Below are positions 10,769 to 22,440 of a DNA stretch of 64,000 nucleotides, piece by piece. Position numbers and translations under genes: made by a program. The notes under the pieces were generated by a model, which saw only the letters and a program-made list of their open reading frames with translations, was not told the DNA's origin and ran no database searches. Position 1 is the first letter of the stretch. Each line of letters starts with the position of its first letter. The stretch spans positions 1,488,001 to 1,552,000 of the forward strand of contig CP085832.1 in NCBI GenBank assembly GCA_020809705.1. Reading direction: 5' to 3'. This DNA is from Calonectria ilicicola (Eukaryota; Ascomycota; Sordariomycetes; Hypocreales; Nectriaceae).

Positions 10769-11334
10769 GGCTTTTCGTAGATGTGTAGTTTTTCTGAGAA
10801 GTAGTAGTAAATGAGATGAACAGAGAGGAAATCAAGGACCGACGTATGGTGGGCTTAGGATGATAAATAATGGTCCGTCAGCGATGCGAAAACTCGCTTG
10901 TCTGCCTAACGGAGTGCAAGGGTCAGTTGACAGTGGGGATACAAACCGGTTGTTGGCGCTAAGCTACTGCACAGTATTGTGAAACAAAGGTGAAAATATA
11001 AGTGCACTTTTTGGCAAGGGAAGCCATCTTAAATAGGACTATCTGAGTTTTCATGAGAGCATCAGGGTTGCGCTGTCTAGAGAATTAAGTTAATTGTTTC
11101 TTGGTTGAGCAAATCATGACCAACCCGAGTAGTATTGTCACCGTTGTGGTTTTGGATCTCCCTCCTGGTTGAGCCCGTGATTTACCAAAATAAGTCTCTA
11201 GTTGGCTAGCTAACACACGATCCTAATTCTATATATTAATTTATCACGCTGTCATACACTAAAATTAAGCTGTGTGAATTATGAGAACAACCAATCGTTT
11301 TATATGACTCGCAGGGCTGTGCGAAATCCTTCAC
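10769..11334. other. Intergenic region
   Basis: A 566-bp spacer with AT-rich blocks around 11230-11290. It contains the promoter of the LRR-like gene and the 3' flank of the FAD oxidoreductase gene. I see no other feature. Confidence 0.6.
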
Positions 11335-12769
11335 TCATTGCTTCTTTTTCGGTGGCTCGGAAATAAATTCCTGGGGCACCGAAGGATCCTCATACGGCTT
11401 CACGCTCAGGTTCTGCCAGCATCGAGCAGCCATCAACTCCTCATCTTTCTCTTTTGATCCCATCAATAACTCTTTCTTTCCATCGCCCAGATGAATAACG
11501 GAGCGATCCTAAAAAAAAAAAAGTCAGTTCAGTGATTCACCGTTTTCTGCACAGACGAGTCCAGGGCTACTCACCAGACCCAGTGTCAGCTTGATCATTT
11601 CATCTGCCCAAGAAGTCTCGTAGGTGTCGGTGGGCTTCTTTCCGGAGATTTCCAGGAGGATATTTGATGCCGCAACATCTGCCTGGCGGTGGGCGGCCCT
11701 CCCGTTAGGATTGGGTGTCGCTGTGTCGGCAACGTCGCCACAAGCATAAATGTTGGGGAATTTGTCGTTGTCAATCTGGAGAGACGGCTTCACTTTGATG
11801 TGACCAGACTCTGTGATGGTCTCCGGGGCAATACCCTTCAATAATCCCGACGCTGGCTTTTGTCCAGTACAATTTATCTGCAAACGAATATTAGCCGCGT
11901 GCCGAATAAAAAAGGTGAGGAACAAGACTTACAAATAAATCACACTCAATGACCTTGCCTGACCGAAGGGTTACCGTGCTGCTTTCCTTGTCCTCGCTCA
12001 CAACGCGCTCCTCAAGAATGACCTCGCACCCGAGCTTTTCGAGAGCTTCCATGGATGCTTTTTGCAAACCTTCTCCAAATCGGTGCATGGGAGCTTTTCT
12101 GGAATGAACCAATACAACCGTTTTATCCGGGTACATGGATTTGGCGTCTGTCGCAACCTCAACACCAGCAGCACCGCCACCCACAACGACAATCTTGTTC
12201 GCAGCCTCAACCTTCTTTTGCATTTCTTGCAGGCGCTTCATTGCTTGCAGTTTCTCGGTTTCATTCGTCCGTGAAGGGAGCCCCTCCTGCACCTCCGACC
12301 CTGTAGCAATGATGAGATATTCGTAGGGAATTTCCTCGTCAGTACCTTGAAGTTTGACATGGGTCTTGCCCACTGAAGCAACACGGTCTTGGACCCAACG
12401 GACAGCGCCTTCTGGGGCATCCTTCAAAAACTTCCCATAGGGAATGAATGCCTTGTGTTCGTGGCCCTTTGCAACGCAAAATCGGGGAAGCACCCATGTA
12501 AACTGGAAGTGAGAGTTGGGCTCAATGACAACAACGCGGTACCGGCTGTCGATGGGCATGTTTAGGGCGATGACTTTGGCGGCTTGACAGCCAGCAAAGT
12601 TAGCCCCAATGATGACAATATTGAGATCTCTGGTTTCTGCCGGTTTTGTCCCTATTACCCGGGCGATTAATAAATCCTTTCTCCGAACGACCGCCCGGCT
12701 TCCTTCTTTCCAGAAGAAGGACAGGGCGTATAAAATCAACTTGGCGAAGAGAGCGGGTTTGTCCAACAT
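11335..12769 (-). CDS. FAD-dependent pyridine nucleotide-disulphide oxidoreductase, AIF2/AMID-like
   Basis: A 437-aa protein in three exons: 11933..12769, 11575..11877 and 11335..11508. Introns are 55 and 66 bp, the second ending in a long T tract before AG. The first Rossmann segment IVIIGANFAGCQAAKV binds FAD, though the usual GxGxxG is altered to G-A-N-F-A-G, as in many fungal AMID proteins. The second, IVVVGGGAAGVEVATD, should bind NAD(P)H. IYACGDVADTA near the C-terminus is the conserved FAD-contacting GD motif, and YLIIATGSEV is the ATG motif. A hydrophobic N-terminal stretch (ALFAKLILYALSFFW) may attach it to a membrane, as proposed for AIF-M2/FSP1-type NADH:quinone reductases. The tail ends in KKKQ. 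Likely activity is quinone or electron-acceptor reduction. Confidence 0.88.
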
Positions 12770-14562
12770 GGCTGCGGAGTCGTTTGAATCAGTGATGTGA
12801 TTTCGAGGCCGATGGATCGAGGCACACAGTAAAAAGAAGAATGGGGCATGGCGATGTTATATGGCTTTAACAAGTCGGCATTTTCGAGCAGTTTCCCACG
12901 GAGTCTCCATGGGGGGGCGCCACAATTTGGTCACTCAGGCCTCAGCCGCGTAACAATGCGTCAGGTCAGATCGGGTAATTCGGGGCCAAGCCAAGACCGA
13001 CTACGGATCGTGTCGAGCTTTAGATTCTGCTACCGACGGCTATTTCTCTTTTAAGTCCAATCATTTTATCAATCACGCAAATTGAACGCTGCTGCGTCAG
13101 CGCAAAAGCGCCTCCGTGGTGAATATTCCGCGCGGGCATCGGTGATTTGCAGACCGGCGGGGGAAAGTTGTCCATGCGCCGACAGCGCTGGCCATGCCTT
13201 GTCACACCCCGTACCACTGGGGACTGCGCAGCTAACGTTTGGTAGATGGATGATCGGCTGCGTTTCTTCGCCGGAGACCGGTTAGCTCTCGGACTCGGAG
13301 CGGAGTTGAGGCGTGAGCGCCTCTCAGGTACGCGATGTGGGCCGGAGATAAAATTATCTGATGATCTGATAACTTGAGGACCGTTGGGTGTCTGCACCAT
13401 AACCGATCTCGGACATCCCAGACCCCTTTTCGGTTTAACCGATCGCCAAGGTGCAGCTATGTTTATTTTCTTTGAAGCAATTCTAAATTCGGTGCTCGTT
13501 TGCTGTGGCACTGCTCCCCTTCGCCATGTCGGAGTTTGACCTTTGGGACAGAAAACATGTGTGGACTGGCATTTGGTTTATCCACACGCTTTCAATAGAT
13601 GCATCAATGTACTGAATAATTGCTGTATAATGACCCATAATTCCTATGCCTGTAGCCTAATCGGGGCTTGTCTCGGAGGCTCCAAGGTTTCGGTCGCAGG
13701 AGTCGGCCCCGATAATAGCTCCGCCCTCCGAGCGACCGGCCATCGTGGCATCCTTGTTGTTGATCATGGCCTTGGCACATGAAAAAGAGCCATCTTTCTA
13801 TTTCTATAGATCCAACAGCTGCCTAAAGCAGCAGACGTAACCCCGGTTAATTCGTGCATCAGTTTATCGACCACGTGCTTTTGGCTATTTGTGGATTTGC
13901 TCATACAACGCCATGCATGTGGCGGAACTGGCGGATGAGAACATGCAGGTATCTATGTACCATAAATTGAACAATGAAAAGAAGGCTAATACCATTTTCC
14001 CTGCCAATAAAGCAATTGTTTTCTCATTTTGCTTATGGCTAGGGTTATTTACACGAATGTTGAGGGCATTCACATTTGAATCGTGGTGTTCAGATTATAG
14101 AAATAGGGCCCCTATAGCCTCCCACGGCGTTCTAAAACCCTTCAAGACCGGTCATAAACGAGTCTCAGCCAAATAGATTACAGGTGAAACATTCGCATAC
14201 AAGTTCAAAAAAGAAAAAGAAAGAAAAGAAAAAAAGCTGAAATATGACGTAAAATCTTCATGCTAAATAATTGACCTCGACGAGATGGCAGGTTTATGAT
14301 CCCGAAACTAGCCAGCCTGCAGATTCTCCAAACAAACTTGCGCAAGTGTAGATGTTCTTGTCAAGCTCGATTGCAGGGAAGGACTAGCCTGGACGATAAG
14401 ATTAGGCCATGCCAAGAATGAGTGGACCGTTGTCGGCCATCGTGTTTAGCTGCGACAGCCGTTGTGTGTTGCTTTTGAATTCGTCCACTACACAACTATA
14501 AAAGGCCTACATTAGATCAACGAACCCCACTATCGCCAGCCGCGAGAGGGCGTAGTTGATCG
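12770..14562. other. Intergenic region
   Basis: About 1.8 kb between the divergent oxidoreductase and PQ-loop genes, so it holds both promoters. A 163-aa minus-strand open frame (13020..13511) is Arg/Ser/Pro-rich without a family signature, and I do not call it. A purine-rich AAAG tract lies near 14210-14235. Confidence 0.6.
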
Positions 14563-15479
14563 ATGGATGTTCCTGTGGCCGCCAACGTTCTGGGAACGCT
14601 TGGGGCAGTAAGATTGCGCTCCCTTGTGACGAAATGCCTCAGCTAACGGCGAATTTAGGTCTGCTGGTCGATTCAGGTTCGTTTTTGCCCCATAAAAGGG
14701 TGTAATGCATTATTTTTTGACCAGTATATTTTTTATTATGTGCAGCTTATTCCACAAATCATTCTGAACTATACCCGCCACAATGCTACGGGGGTCGAAC
14801 CAGCGTCCATGATGCTCTGGGCGTGGGCAGGTGAAGACAGCATTTTTTTAGTTGCATCAAGAACACAATTATTAACTACAACGAAGGTGTCCCGCTCGGC
14901 GTTTATAACATTGTCAAAGACTTCAACATTGCGCTGCGCATCCAGCCGCAAATTTTGACTCTGCTAAGCCTTGTTACCTGGATTCAATGTTATTATTACG
15001 AGCAGGTAAATCACCGTGCGCATTAGTTCTCAGCAGATGGTATACTAACGAAGTCTATGTAGGGGTGGACGGTGAAGCGGTCCTTACTTGTTGTGATTCC
15101 CGTTGCTGCAGTCATGGCGGGAATTCAAGCTGGCCTGATTGTCGCCTTACGAATCCCCGAGTCCAAGGGAATTGAATGGCCCATGATTCTCATGGCAGTT
15201 TTATCAGCCGTGTGCTTGTCTGCCGGCGTGCTCTGCCACTATTGGGACATTTGGGTTCACCGGAGTGTGCGCGGGATATCTTTTCTTTTTGTAGGCATTG
15301 ATGCGGCTGGTGATGTCTTTTCCCTGGTGTCAATTTTCTTTCAACCTAAGATTGATGTCTTGGGGATTGTCATCTATGCGACCGAGTTTGTGCTTTGGTG
15401 TGGAGTGTTTGCGTGCGGAGCGCATTACCACTTTTTCCCTTGGGTGAAGAAACGGTGGCTGGAAAAGGGAGAAAAATAG
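14563..15479 (+). CDS. PQ-loop repeat membrane protein
   Basis: A 227-aa protein in five exons: 14563..14607, 14659..14676, 14746..14830, 14887..15005 and 15063..15479. Exon 2 is only 18 nt (VCWSIQ) but is essential, because it carries the start of the first PQ motif, completed as W-S-I-Q-L-I-P-Q in exon 3. The second repeat contains LRIQPQILTLLSLVTWIQCY, and the last exon adds four or more hydrophobic helices with GISFLFVGIDAAGDVFSL. The pattern of paired PQ loops and seven helices places it in the PQ-loop/MtN3 clan. Relatives include lysosomal or vacuolar cationic amino-acid exporters (Ypq, PQLC2) and cystinosin. Vacuolar transport is therefore plausible, while the substrate is not known. 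All introns have GT-AG ends. Confidence 0.87.
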
Positions 15480-16463
15480 TTAATTCACCCAAGACATTTT
15501 TTTTGTCAATTATAGAATTCCGGGTGGTTGTGTGGTTCAAATCCGCCCTAGACGCAGGGAGTATTTCAGGAGTGTAACCTCATTGGGCTGCTCTCAATTG
15601 CCATTCCAGAGACTGGCTTCGCCACGAGACGCAAGTATTGGTCATAGAACTCTGAAAATGATAAGAATGCGACAGGGATTTAAGAGAGCTTAAATTGCCA
15701 TATCCAACAACGAGAAACCTCCATTGGATCTGTGTGATTGTGTTCAAGTTGACATCCAAAATATCCTACGATGGATGACTGCGGATGGATTGCAGAGTCG
15801 ACGGCGGGGCTCAGGCTTCAATTCAATGCCTGGCTAGGAAAGAGCAGAAAGGGGGAATTGACCCTCGGCAAAGAAAGACAAATACTTAAGGAGACGATTT
15901 GAGCGATTTATCACTCAATGGATAGACTGAGAAGAGGCGGCAGTTCACGTAAGGGCCAGAAGCGACAGTCTGCATAGAGCACCAGACCACCCACAGAGCA
16001 CAGCAGTAACTACACCTAGGTCCTCCGGCAGCTTGTCCTCTATACCAATTCGGAGCGTGCTCTAAAAATACGACGACACTACAGTACTACGTATGTCGCA
16101 CGATAATTAACGGGGTCCGCATCGTATACGCGGAGGAATGTGCGGGACGCAAATTCAAATTAATTTAGTGATCGCCATGCTTCCTTGGCGGCCGGTTTTA
16201 GCGGGCGAGCGCTGGCCGCAGGTACCCCCGCGGCGGGCACACAGCAGCCACTCAGTGGATGAGCTTGCTGTTAAGCTTGAAGGGGCCACCTACAGCCTCG
16301 CAAGGCTGGGCTGCTCAGGTTGTCCCGACCCGACCATGCCGCCGCCGCCCTTCGCGATGCTACGATGCACCCCTCGACAATCCTTGAGAGCTCCCTCGCC
16401 CGCTGACGCCTGCTCTCTCTCCTTCTCCCATCTCCCGGCCCATCGTGCCATGTTCGCGACACC
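15480..16463. other. Intergenic region
   Basis: About 1 kb. The left part is the PQ-loop 3' flank and the right part is the GC-rich promoter and 5' UTR of the glycosyltransferase gene. A sequence resembling a tRNA B-box (GGTTCAAATCC at about 15535) has no matching A-box or stems. Nothing else is seen. Confidence 0.6.
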
Positions 16464-18166
16464 ATGCCGGCCCTTTGGACCCCGTCCGGCATGAACGGCC
16501 CGCGACGGATAACTCTCAACAAGCGCTTCAGCCGTATCGCCATCGTCGGCCTCTGCGCCGTCGTCGTCACCATCCTCGTCTTCTGGCACAACATCCACGG
16601 CAGCTACAACATCCCCGAGTACTACCCCTTCGCCACCACGAGCTACTTCTTCCCCGTGTCCGTCGACCCGACCGACAAGTCCACCGAGGACTTGTGCGCC
16701 ACCTTCCCCAAGCATGTGCTCGAGGCCATCCAGCCCGTCCTCAAGATGGGCCATGGTGAGAAGCGCGAGAGGGTCGACGCCCACTTCGACAGCGTCAGCG
16801 CCTGCTTCGACAAGGACGACCTGCTCGTCTTCTCCGACCTCGACGAGACCATTCGCGGCCACAAGGTAATTGACATTTTGGCCGATCTGCCCTCCGGCTA
16901 CTACGAGGACAACCCCGATTTCCAGCCCTACATTGAGCAGAAGGCGATGCGCGCAAACGGGACACTCGACAAAGACAAGGACGCATCGGCGCGCATCAAC
17001 GGCTGGCGCATGGACAAGTACAAGTTCCTGCCCATGATTGAGCGCGCGTGGAGGACAAAGCCAAACAAGGACTTTTATTTCTTCCTCGAGACGGACACGT
17101 GAGTTGCGCACCCCGTCGTTGTCGTCGTCGCACGACTACTACTACACAAAGCCCGGTTTCCACCGATTGATTGATCACAAACAAAAGGCCCTATGCTCAC
17201 ACTGTCTTGTTGCAGATATGTCTTTTGGGACAACGTGTTCCGTTTCCTGCAAACCTTCGACCCTGACACACCCCTTTACATGGGTTCTCCATCGCCCGGC
17301 CGCCACGACGTAACCAAGGACATCAAGACGTGGTTCGCCAATGGAGGCCCCGGATTTGTGCTCAGCCGCGGAGCCATCAAGGCGCTGCTGTCGCGCAAGG
17401 TCAACTCGTACGGCCAATACATGGAGGCTCCCATTACAGAAAAGTGGCTCCCTCTGCTCAGGGAGGACTGCTGCGGCGACAGTGTCGTTGGCTGGGCCCT
17501 GTGGAACGCCAGTGTGTCTCTGCAGGGATACTGGCCCATGTTCAACCCCCATCCCCTCAATGGGATCCCCTTCAGTGAGAGGTACTGGTGCCAGCCAGTG
17601 CTGACTCTTCACAAGACTTTGCCTCAGGACATGGCTGAGTTGTGGAAGTGGGAGTTTGGGCAAAGAAAGTTGGGTGTAAGTGATTGATTTTAAACATGTC
17701 AAGTTGTTGGTCGATACTAACTAACATATCACAGCGCCCGCTTCTCTACTCCGACCTATGGTCCTTCCAGCATGTGGGCGACCGTGAATACGCCGGAGAC
17801 TGGGATAACACCGGTTGGGATTTTTGGGAAGCCCCAGCCGATGCCAAGATTGAATCATACGATGGATGCGAACGATATTGCAAAGACCACAAGGAATGCA
17901 TGGGGTGGACTTGGAGGGGCATCGACGACCTCAAGTGCGTCCTCACCAGCGCTATTCGACACGGCGACTATCGAGCGCCCGAGATTCTCCCATATCCAGA
18001 AGAGCGGGATGACAAGGGCAACATAATACCCCCACCCCCAAATAGACCAGAGCGATGGGTTGATTTCAAGACAGGCTGGCTCAAGGGCAGAATCGAAGAG
18101 TGGAGGATGGCTAGAAACTGCTCCACGGTACAATGGGTGCCACCAAGTATTAAGAGGGTTTTTTAA
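16464..18166 (+). CDS. Type II membrane GT31-like glycosyltransferase with C-terminal PAN-like domain
   Basis: A 508-aa protein in three exons: 16464..17098, 17216..17675 and 17735..18166. A single membrane anchor near residues 26-42 (IAIVGLCAVVVTILVFW) follows a short basic cytosolic tail, the layout of a Golgi transferase. The catalytic part has LLVFSDLDETIRGH and, across the first splice site, the metal-binding motif E-T-D-T-Y in FFLETDTYVFWDN. It is followed by YMGSPSP, GGPGFVLSRGAI and EDCCGDSVVGWAL, all landmarks of the fungal GT31/Fringe-like group (core-1 beta-1,3-galactosyltransferase relatives). After the GT domain, a cysteine-bearing segment (YDGCERYCKDHKECMGWTW to KCVLTS) looks like a PAN/apple module that could bind glycan or protein. 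The likely role is protein O-glycan or wall-glycan elongation. The donor sugar is not determinable. Confidence 0.87.
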
Positions 18167-18367
18167 TATGGCTGTAATGGGCTTTTTTGCATCTTTGCTT
18201 GGGTACAAAACAGACGTCTAAATGGAGCGGCGTTTTAGAATCTATGCATTGCAAGTAACGTACGTCATGGTATATATAACGAGAGATCCGGCCTCCCGAA
18301 TTTACAACCTTTCATTGTTCATGAAATCATTCCTCTTTTTATGAAACACTTTTCGCGGGGTATCATC

Positions 18368-20067
18368 TTAATACACATATCGAAAATAGGGGTTTTCCTT
18401 GTCCGTCAAATCCTGGAATGCAAATTTTGCCCGTTCGGACTCGTCCACTGGTAAAAGCTCCTTTTTCTTGTTTTCGTTGCGCAAGACAAAGTACAAGGCG
18501 ATGGATGCCAGAATACAGATGATGTAACTGTTTGAATAATTAGGAAACGCTGTTAATAATTGCATGTTGCCAATTCTCCAACTCACCAGATGATTAGGCC
18601 CAGCCACAGAGCAGGATAATGATCCGCCTTGGTTTCGCTCCAGACAAGCTGAGGGCCGACAATGTTGCCCACGCAGTATGCCACAAAGATTGTGGCAGCC
18701 ATGAAGCTCTTTTTTGTGTGGCCAGCTACGTTGGACATGCCCACCGTGATGGTCAAGCTCACTGTGCCTCCAAAGAATCCGGTGATGGAGTATCCCACCA
18801 CAGGCGCCGCTGCGTGGTGCGTCCATTTACTCTTCCAAATGATGGCACATCCTGCAATTACGGGGAGACAGGTCAAGATTAGCATCAGGATCCGGATGTT
18901 GTTGAACTTGGACCCGAGGTAGCCTGTCGCCAGGATGACGATGAAGCAGATGCCGCCCAGGGGGAACTGAAAGAGGATCGATTGGAGGGTAGACCAGCCA
19001 AACGTCGACACAATGAGAGGCCCGAATCCGCTGACTGCGCCGTTTACAGTATATGCCGAGGCCATCATCAACGCCACAAGCCAGATCTTCACGTCCACCA
19101 CGGCTTCTCTCAGCTGCGACGCCTTGAACGTGGTACATCGCACGCCCGTCTGTCCATGACGCAGCCGCTCCACAGCCGCAAACTTCTCCTCGCTGGTCAG
19201 AAACCACGCCGAAACAGGGGAGTTTGGCATGACGAAGCAAAACAAGCCAAACAAGAAAGTCAGGGACCCAGCAAGGAGGTAAATGTACTGCCAACCGTGC
19301 AACCCCCCGCCGTGGATCTGCGCAAAGCCGTAGTTGAGCGCGCCGCCGACGATGGTGAAGAGCCCCGTGGACGAGAACCACCAGCTCTGGCGCAGGGCCT
19401 GCTCGGCCTGGGTGTAGTAGCCCGAGACGATGCACATGAAGCCCGTGGGGATGATGCTCTCGACGAAGCCCAGGAAGAAGCGCTGGGCGTACAGGCCGCG
19501 GTGCGAGATGACGGCGGCCGTGAGCATGCAGATGGCGGACCAGACGACGACGACGGCGCCGAGCACGCGGCCAATGTCGAAGCGCTGCAGCGCGAACGTC
19601 ATCGGGTACAGGCCGGCCAGCATGCCAAAGTAGAAGAGCGAAGCAGCCCAGCTGAGGCGCCGCGTGTCGGTTGTTGGTGGGCTGGTTGAGCTGTCGACGA
19701 CGGTGAGGTCGAGGTCCTTCGTCATGCCGAAGAGCACGGCTGAGCCGAGGATGGCTTTGTCATAGTATACGAGGCCATCTAAAAGAATGAAAGGATCATG
19801 TGTGTGAGCTTTTTGTTCTTCTTTTTCTTTTTCTTCTTCTGGTTGGCTTGTGGTGTGTGTGTAATAGGTGTACTAACATCCAACAATCATGGCCGGGATA
19901 AGAAACAGGTCAATCTTTCGCACGGCCTGGGCTAAAACCACGGGATCAATGCTGTGCTGCTGCTCGCCAACCATGCCAATGGCTTCATCCTTGGCAGCGG
20001 CGCCGCTGGCATTGGAGTAGGTCGTGTATGCGTCGCTGTCGCCATGACCATGGTCGTGGCTCCTCAT
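18368..20067 (-). CDS. MFS transporter, allantoate permease (DAL5)-like family
   Basis: A 513-aa protein in three exons: 19878..20067, 18587..19778 and 18368..18527. The introns are 99 and 59 bp. The N-terminal 40 residues are hydrophilic and His/Asp-rich (HDHGHGDSD). The core holds about twelve hydrophobic helices. Family landmarks are KIDLFLIPAMIV with GLVYYDKAILG across the first intron, the loop LQRFDIGRVLGA, and YAQRFFLGFVESIIPTGF. These match the anion:cation symporter branch of fungal MFS carriers (Dal5, Tna1, Seo1, Liz1 relatives) that import allantoate, nicotinate, pantothenate or dipeptides. It should lie in the plasma membrane. The cytosolic tail is charged and ends PYFRYVY. No catabolic enzyme sits beside it to reveal its substrate. 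Confidence 0.9.
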
Positions 20068-21186
20068 GGTGGGCGCAATGTGGTTGAGCTTCTTAAGGCT
20101 GAGGTGATGGGTATTATGCGAGTGAAAACGGAATCAAGCTTCACCAATTGATTTTTTTTTTTTTTTCACTCTTCTTGCTCTCTCGTTTCCCTCGTTGGAC
20201 CTCTAGGCGAAAAAAAAAAAAAAAGCTCGCCTTAGCCATCCTGGCTTCGGCGAGTCTTGGCTGCGATGAGCTTCTCATTGAGTGGATTTTTACGTCATTC
20301 TAGGTTCCCGGGGATAAAATGGCTCGTTTCCCACCCTCTTCAACACTGAGCTCTCGCACTAATAGTACCACTACCGTCCGGGTTTATGTTTCCGATCGAG
20401 CGCCGCAAAATTTCGTCTTGGAGCTAAGGACGGTGAGGGAAAGAGAACGGTCCCTCTATTGCGCCGCAACGGGTAAATCGTGTGTGATGGTGGTGCTGCT
20501 ATCCATTACTAGTTCGTGGGGCAGAGTTTTTTTTCTTGTGTCGGTCGAGGTTTTGTTGAACAACATGTTCAATCCCCCCCACGACTTAAAGACGCTCGGT
20601 CTCACGAAAGCAGCTGGGAGAGAGAGAATGTCCAAGCAACCGACCCTTCCCCCCCACAGTGAGCAACATGCGGTTGGTGAAGCTTAAAAGATTTTTGGCT
20701 AGCACGGTTTACAAGGGTCAGTCAGACCAGAGGCTGGGGCCTAGAACACCAGGGAAACAAACCTATTTGCGGTGCTGGCATTTGGCATCCCCATCATGGG
20801 CCGTGGGTCGGATCGGTAGTCTTAAGCCTCACGGATGGGAAGCATACCGCATTGGGCAATTTCTCCTTGGCCGCATTGCATTCTTTGGTGTCAAACGGGT
20901 TCGCGTGATCGACGGAGAGGGCTGGGGGGTGGAGGGTCGGAGCGGCTGGGGGTTGCTCCCCAAGGCCTTTTTTTAGCTGAGGCAATTCGGGTCATATTTC
21001 CGTTAGTTGCCGTGTGAGATGTGGTAGTGGTAGTAAGCATCATGCATGCACAACGAAGTAGTGAAGCCCAAAAATGTAGGTCATGAATCATGAGTATTAA
21101 CTACCTAATGTAGGTGGGATATCTTTCAACTCGTTCGTCAAATCGTCTTCCTGATTGGTGGTATACAGTACACGCTCCGTCTTTAA
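20068..21186. other. Intergenic region with second paired homopolymer tract
   Basis: A 1.1-kb spacer between the MFS promoter side and the 3' end of the enone reductase gene. It contains T15 (20152..20166) and A15 (20210..20224), again in T-then-A order. No gene is supportable. Confidence 0.6.
20152..20224. repeat. T15 ... A15 inverted homopolymer pair
   Basis: Fifteen T (20152..20166) and fifteen A (20210..20224) separated by 43 bp, located about 85-155 bp upstream of the MFS start codon. It has the same geometry as 6642..6752 and may be a nucleosome-excluding promoter element. Confidence 0.65.
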
Positions 21187-22440
21187 CTACAGCTTAGAAG
21201 GGCTCTCGTTGGGGTCCTTGACCTCGATGAGCAGCTTGCCTGTGGGGGGAAATCTTATCAGTACAACCATATCGGACAAATCGGTGTTAGCGGGTGACAT
21301 ACCAGTGTTGACGCCCTTGAAGAGGTCCACGAGCGCCTGCTCGGCGTTCTTGAGACCGCCCTTGATAATCGTCTCACTCTTCTTGATCTTGCCATCTGCG
21401 ATCCACTGCGCAATCTCGGCCCGGGCCTTGGGGAAGTCCTTGCCGTGATCGAGCACGATGAATCCCTGCACGTTGATGCGCATGGTGATAATCTGTGAGA
21501 AGTAGCGGGGGCCCTGTGCCTTGGAAGAGTTGTACTGGGAGACGTTGCCGCACTCGACGAAGCGGGCAAACTCCTTTGCACGGAGGAGGCACATGTCGAG
21601 GATGTCACCGCCGACTAGTATTCGTTGTTAGCAATTGAGCCAAGTCTCTTATCGAGAAGTATACAAGAAGACCCACCATTGTCAAAGTAGACGTCGATGA
21701 AGTTGGGCGTGGCCGCCTCAAACTGCTTCTTGAAGTCCTCGGCCTTGTAGTTGATGGCCACATCAAAGCCCAGCTCCTCAGTGAGCCAGCGGCACTTTTC
21801 GTCGCTGCCAGCGATACCCACGACTCTGGCGCCCTTGAGCTTGGCGATCTGACCGGCGACGCTGCCAGTTGCACCAGCGGCACCAGAGACGACGACGGTC
21901 TCGCCGGCCTTGGGGTCGGCAATCTTGGCCATACCCACCCACGCCGTCATACTGGTCATGCCCAGCGCCGACAGCAGATCCTGCGGGCTCTGCACCTGCG
22001 GGTACAGGGATGCGGGCTCGAAGCGGCCCTCCTTGACGATGGCGTACTGAGTCCATCCCTGGTGCGCCACCACAAGGTCGCCGGCTTTGGCCTGCGAGCT
22101 CTTGGATGCCAGGACACGGCACACACCGACGGATCGCATGGTCTCGCCAATCTGTACGGGGGGGAGGTAGGATCGCATGTCTGCCGGGGGGAGAGAGAGA
22201 ATCAGCAACTTGTTGTTGGTTGTATTACAGTCGGTCTCAACAGTAGAGCAGCATCATACCTCGGAGCCATCCTCTCATGGCGGGGTCGAGCGAGCAGAAG
22301 AGCGTCTCAACAAGAATCTGGCCATCCTCGAGGTCGTCGGGTGTGGGTGCCGGGGAAATCTTCTGAGCAAACGTCTTGCCGGGGACGATCTCGGCCGTAG
22401 GACGCTCGGCGAGGGTGATGGAGAGGTTGTCGCGAACCAT
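21187..22440 (-). CDS. NADP-dependent enone/alkenal reductase, leukotriene-B4-dehydrogenase-like (MDR superfamily)
   Basis: A 349-aa protein in four exons: 22260..22440, 21677..22180, 21303..21614 and 21187..21239. The last exon codes for only 17 residues. The N-terminal GroES-like part has LFCSLDPAMRGWLRDMRSY, the phrase diagnostic for zinc-independent prostaglandin or leukotriene reductases and plant double-bond reductases. The Rossmann core has VVVSGAAGATGSVAGQIAKL, followed by RVVGIAGSDEKC, with the lysine/arginine pattern expected for NADPH. FDNVGGDILD is formed across an intron, and YFSQIITMRINVQGFIVLD follows. No zinc ligands are present. Expected activity is NADPH-dependent reduction of the double bond of alpha,beta-unsaturated aldehydes or ketones in the cytosol, for detoxification or secondary metabolism. 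Confidence 0.9.

Noticed and set aside
13020..13511. A 163-aa minus-strand frame
   Set aside because: Low-complexity Arg/Ser/Pro content, no signature, and position between two divergent promoters.
15500..15560. tRNA B-box-like GGTTCAAATCC
   Set aside because: The T-arm has a mismatch, and neither an A-box nor cloverleaf stems can be formed upstream.
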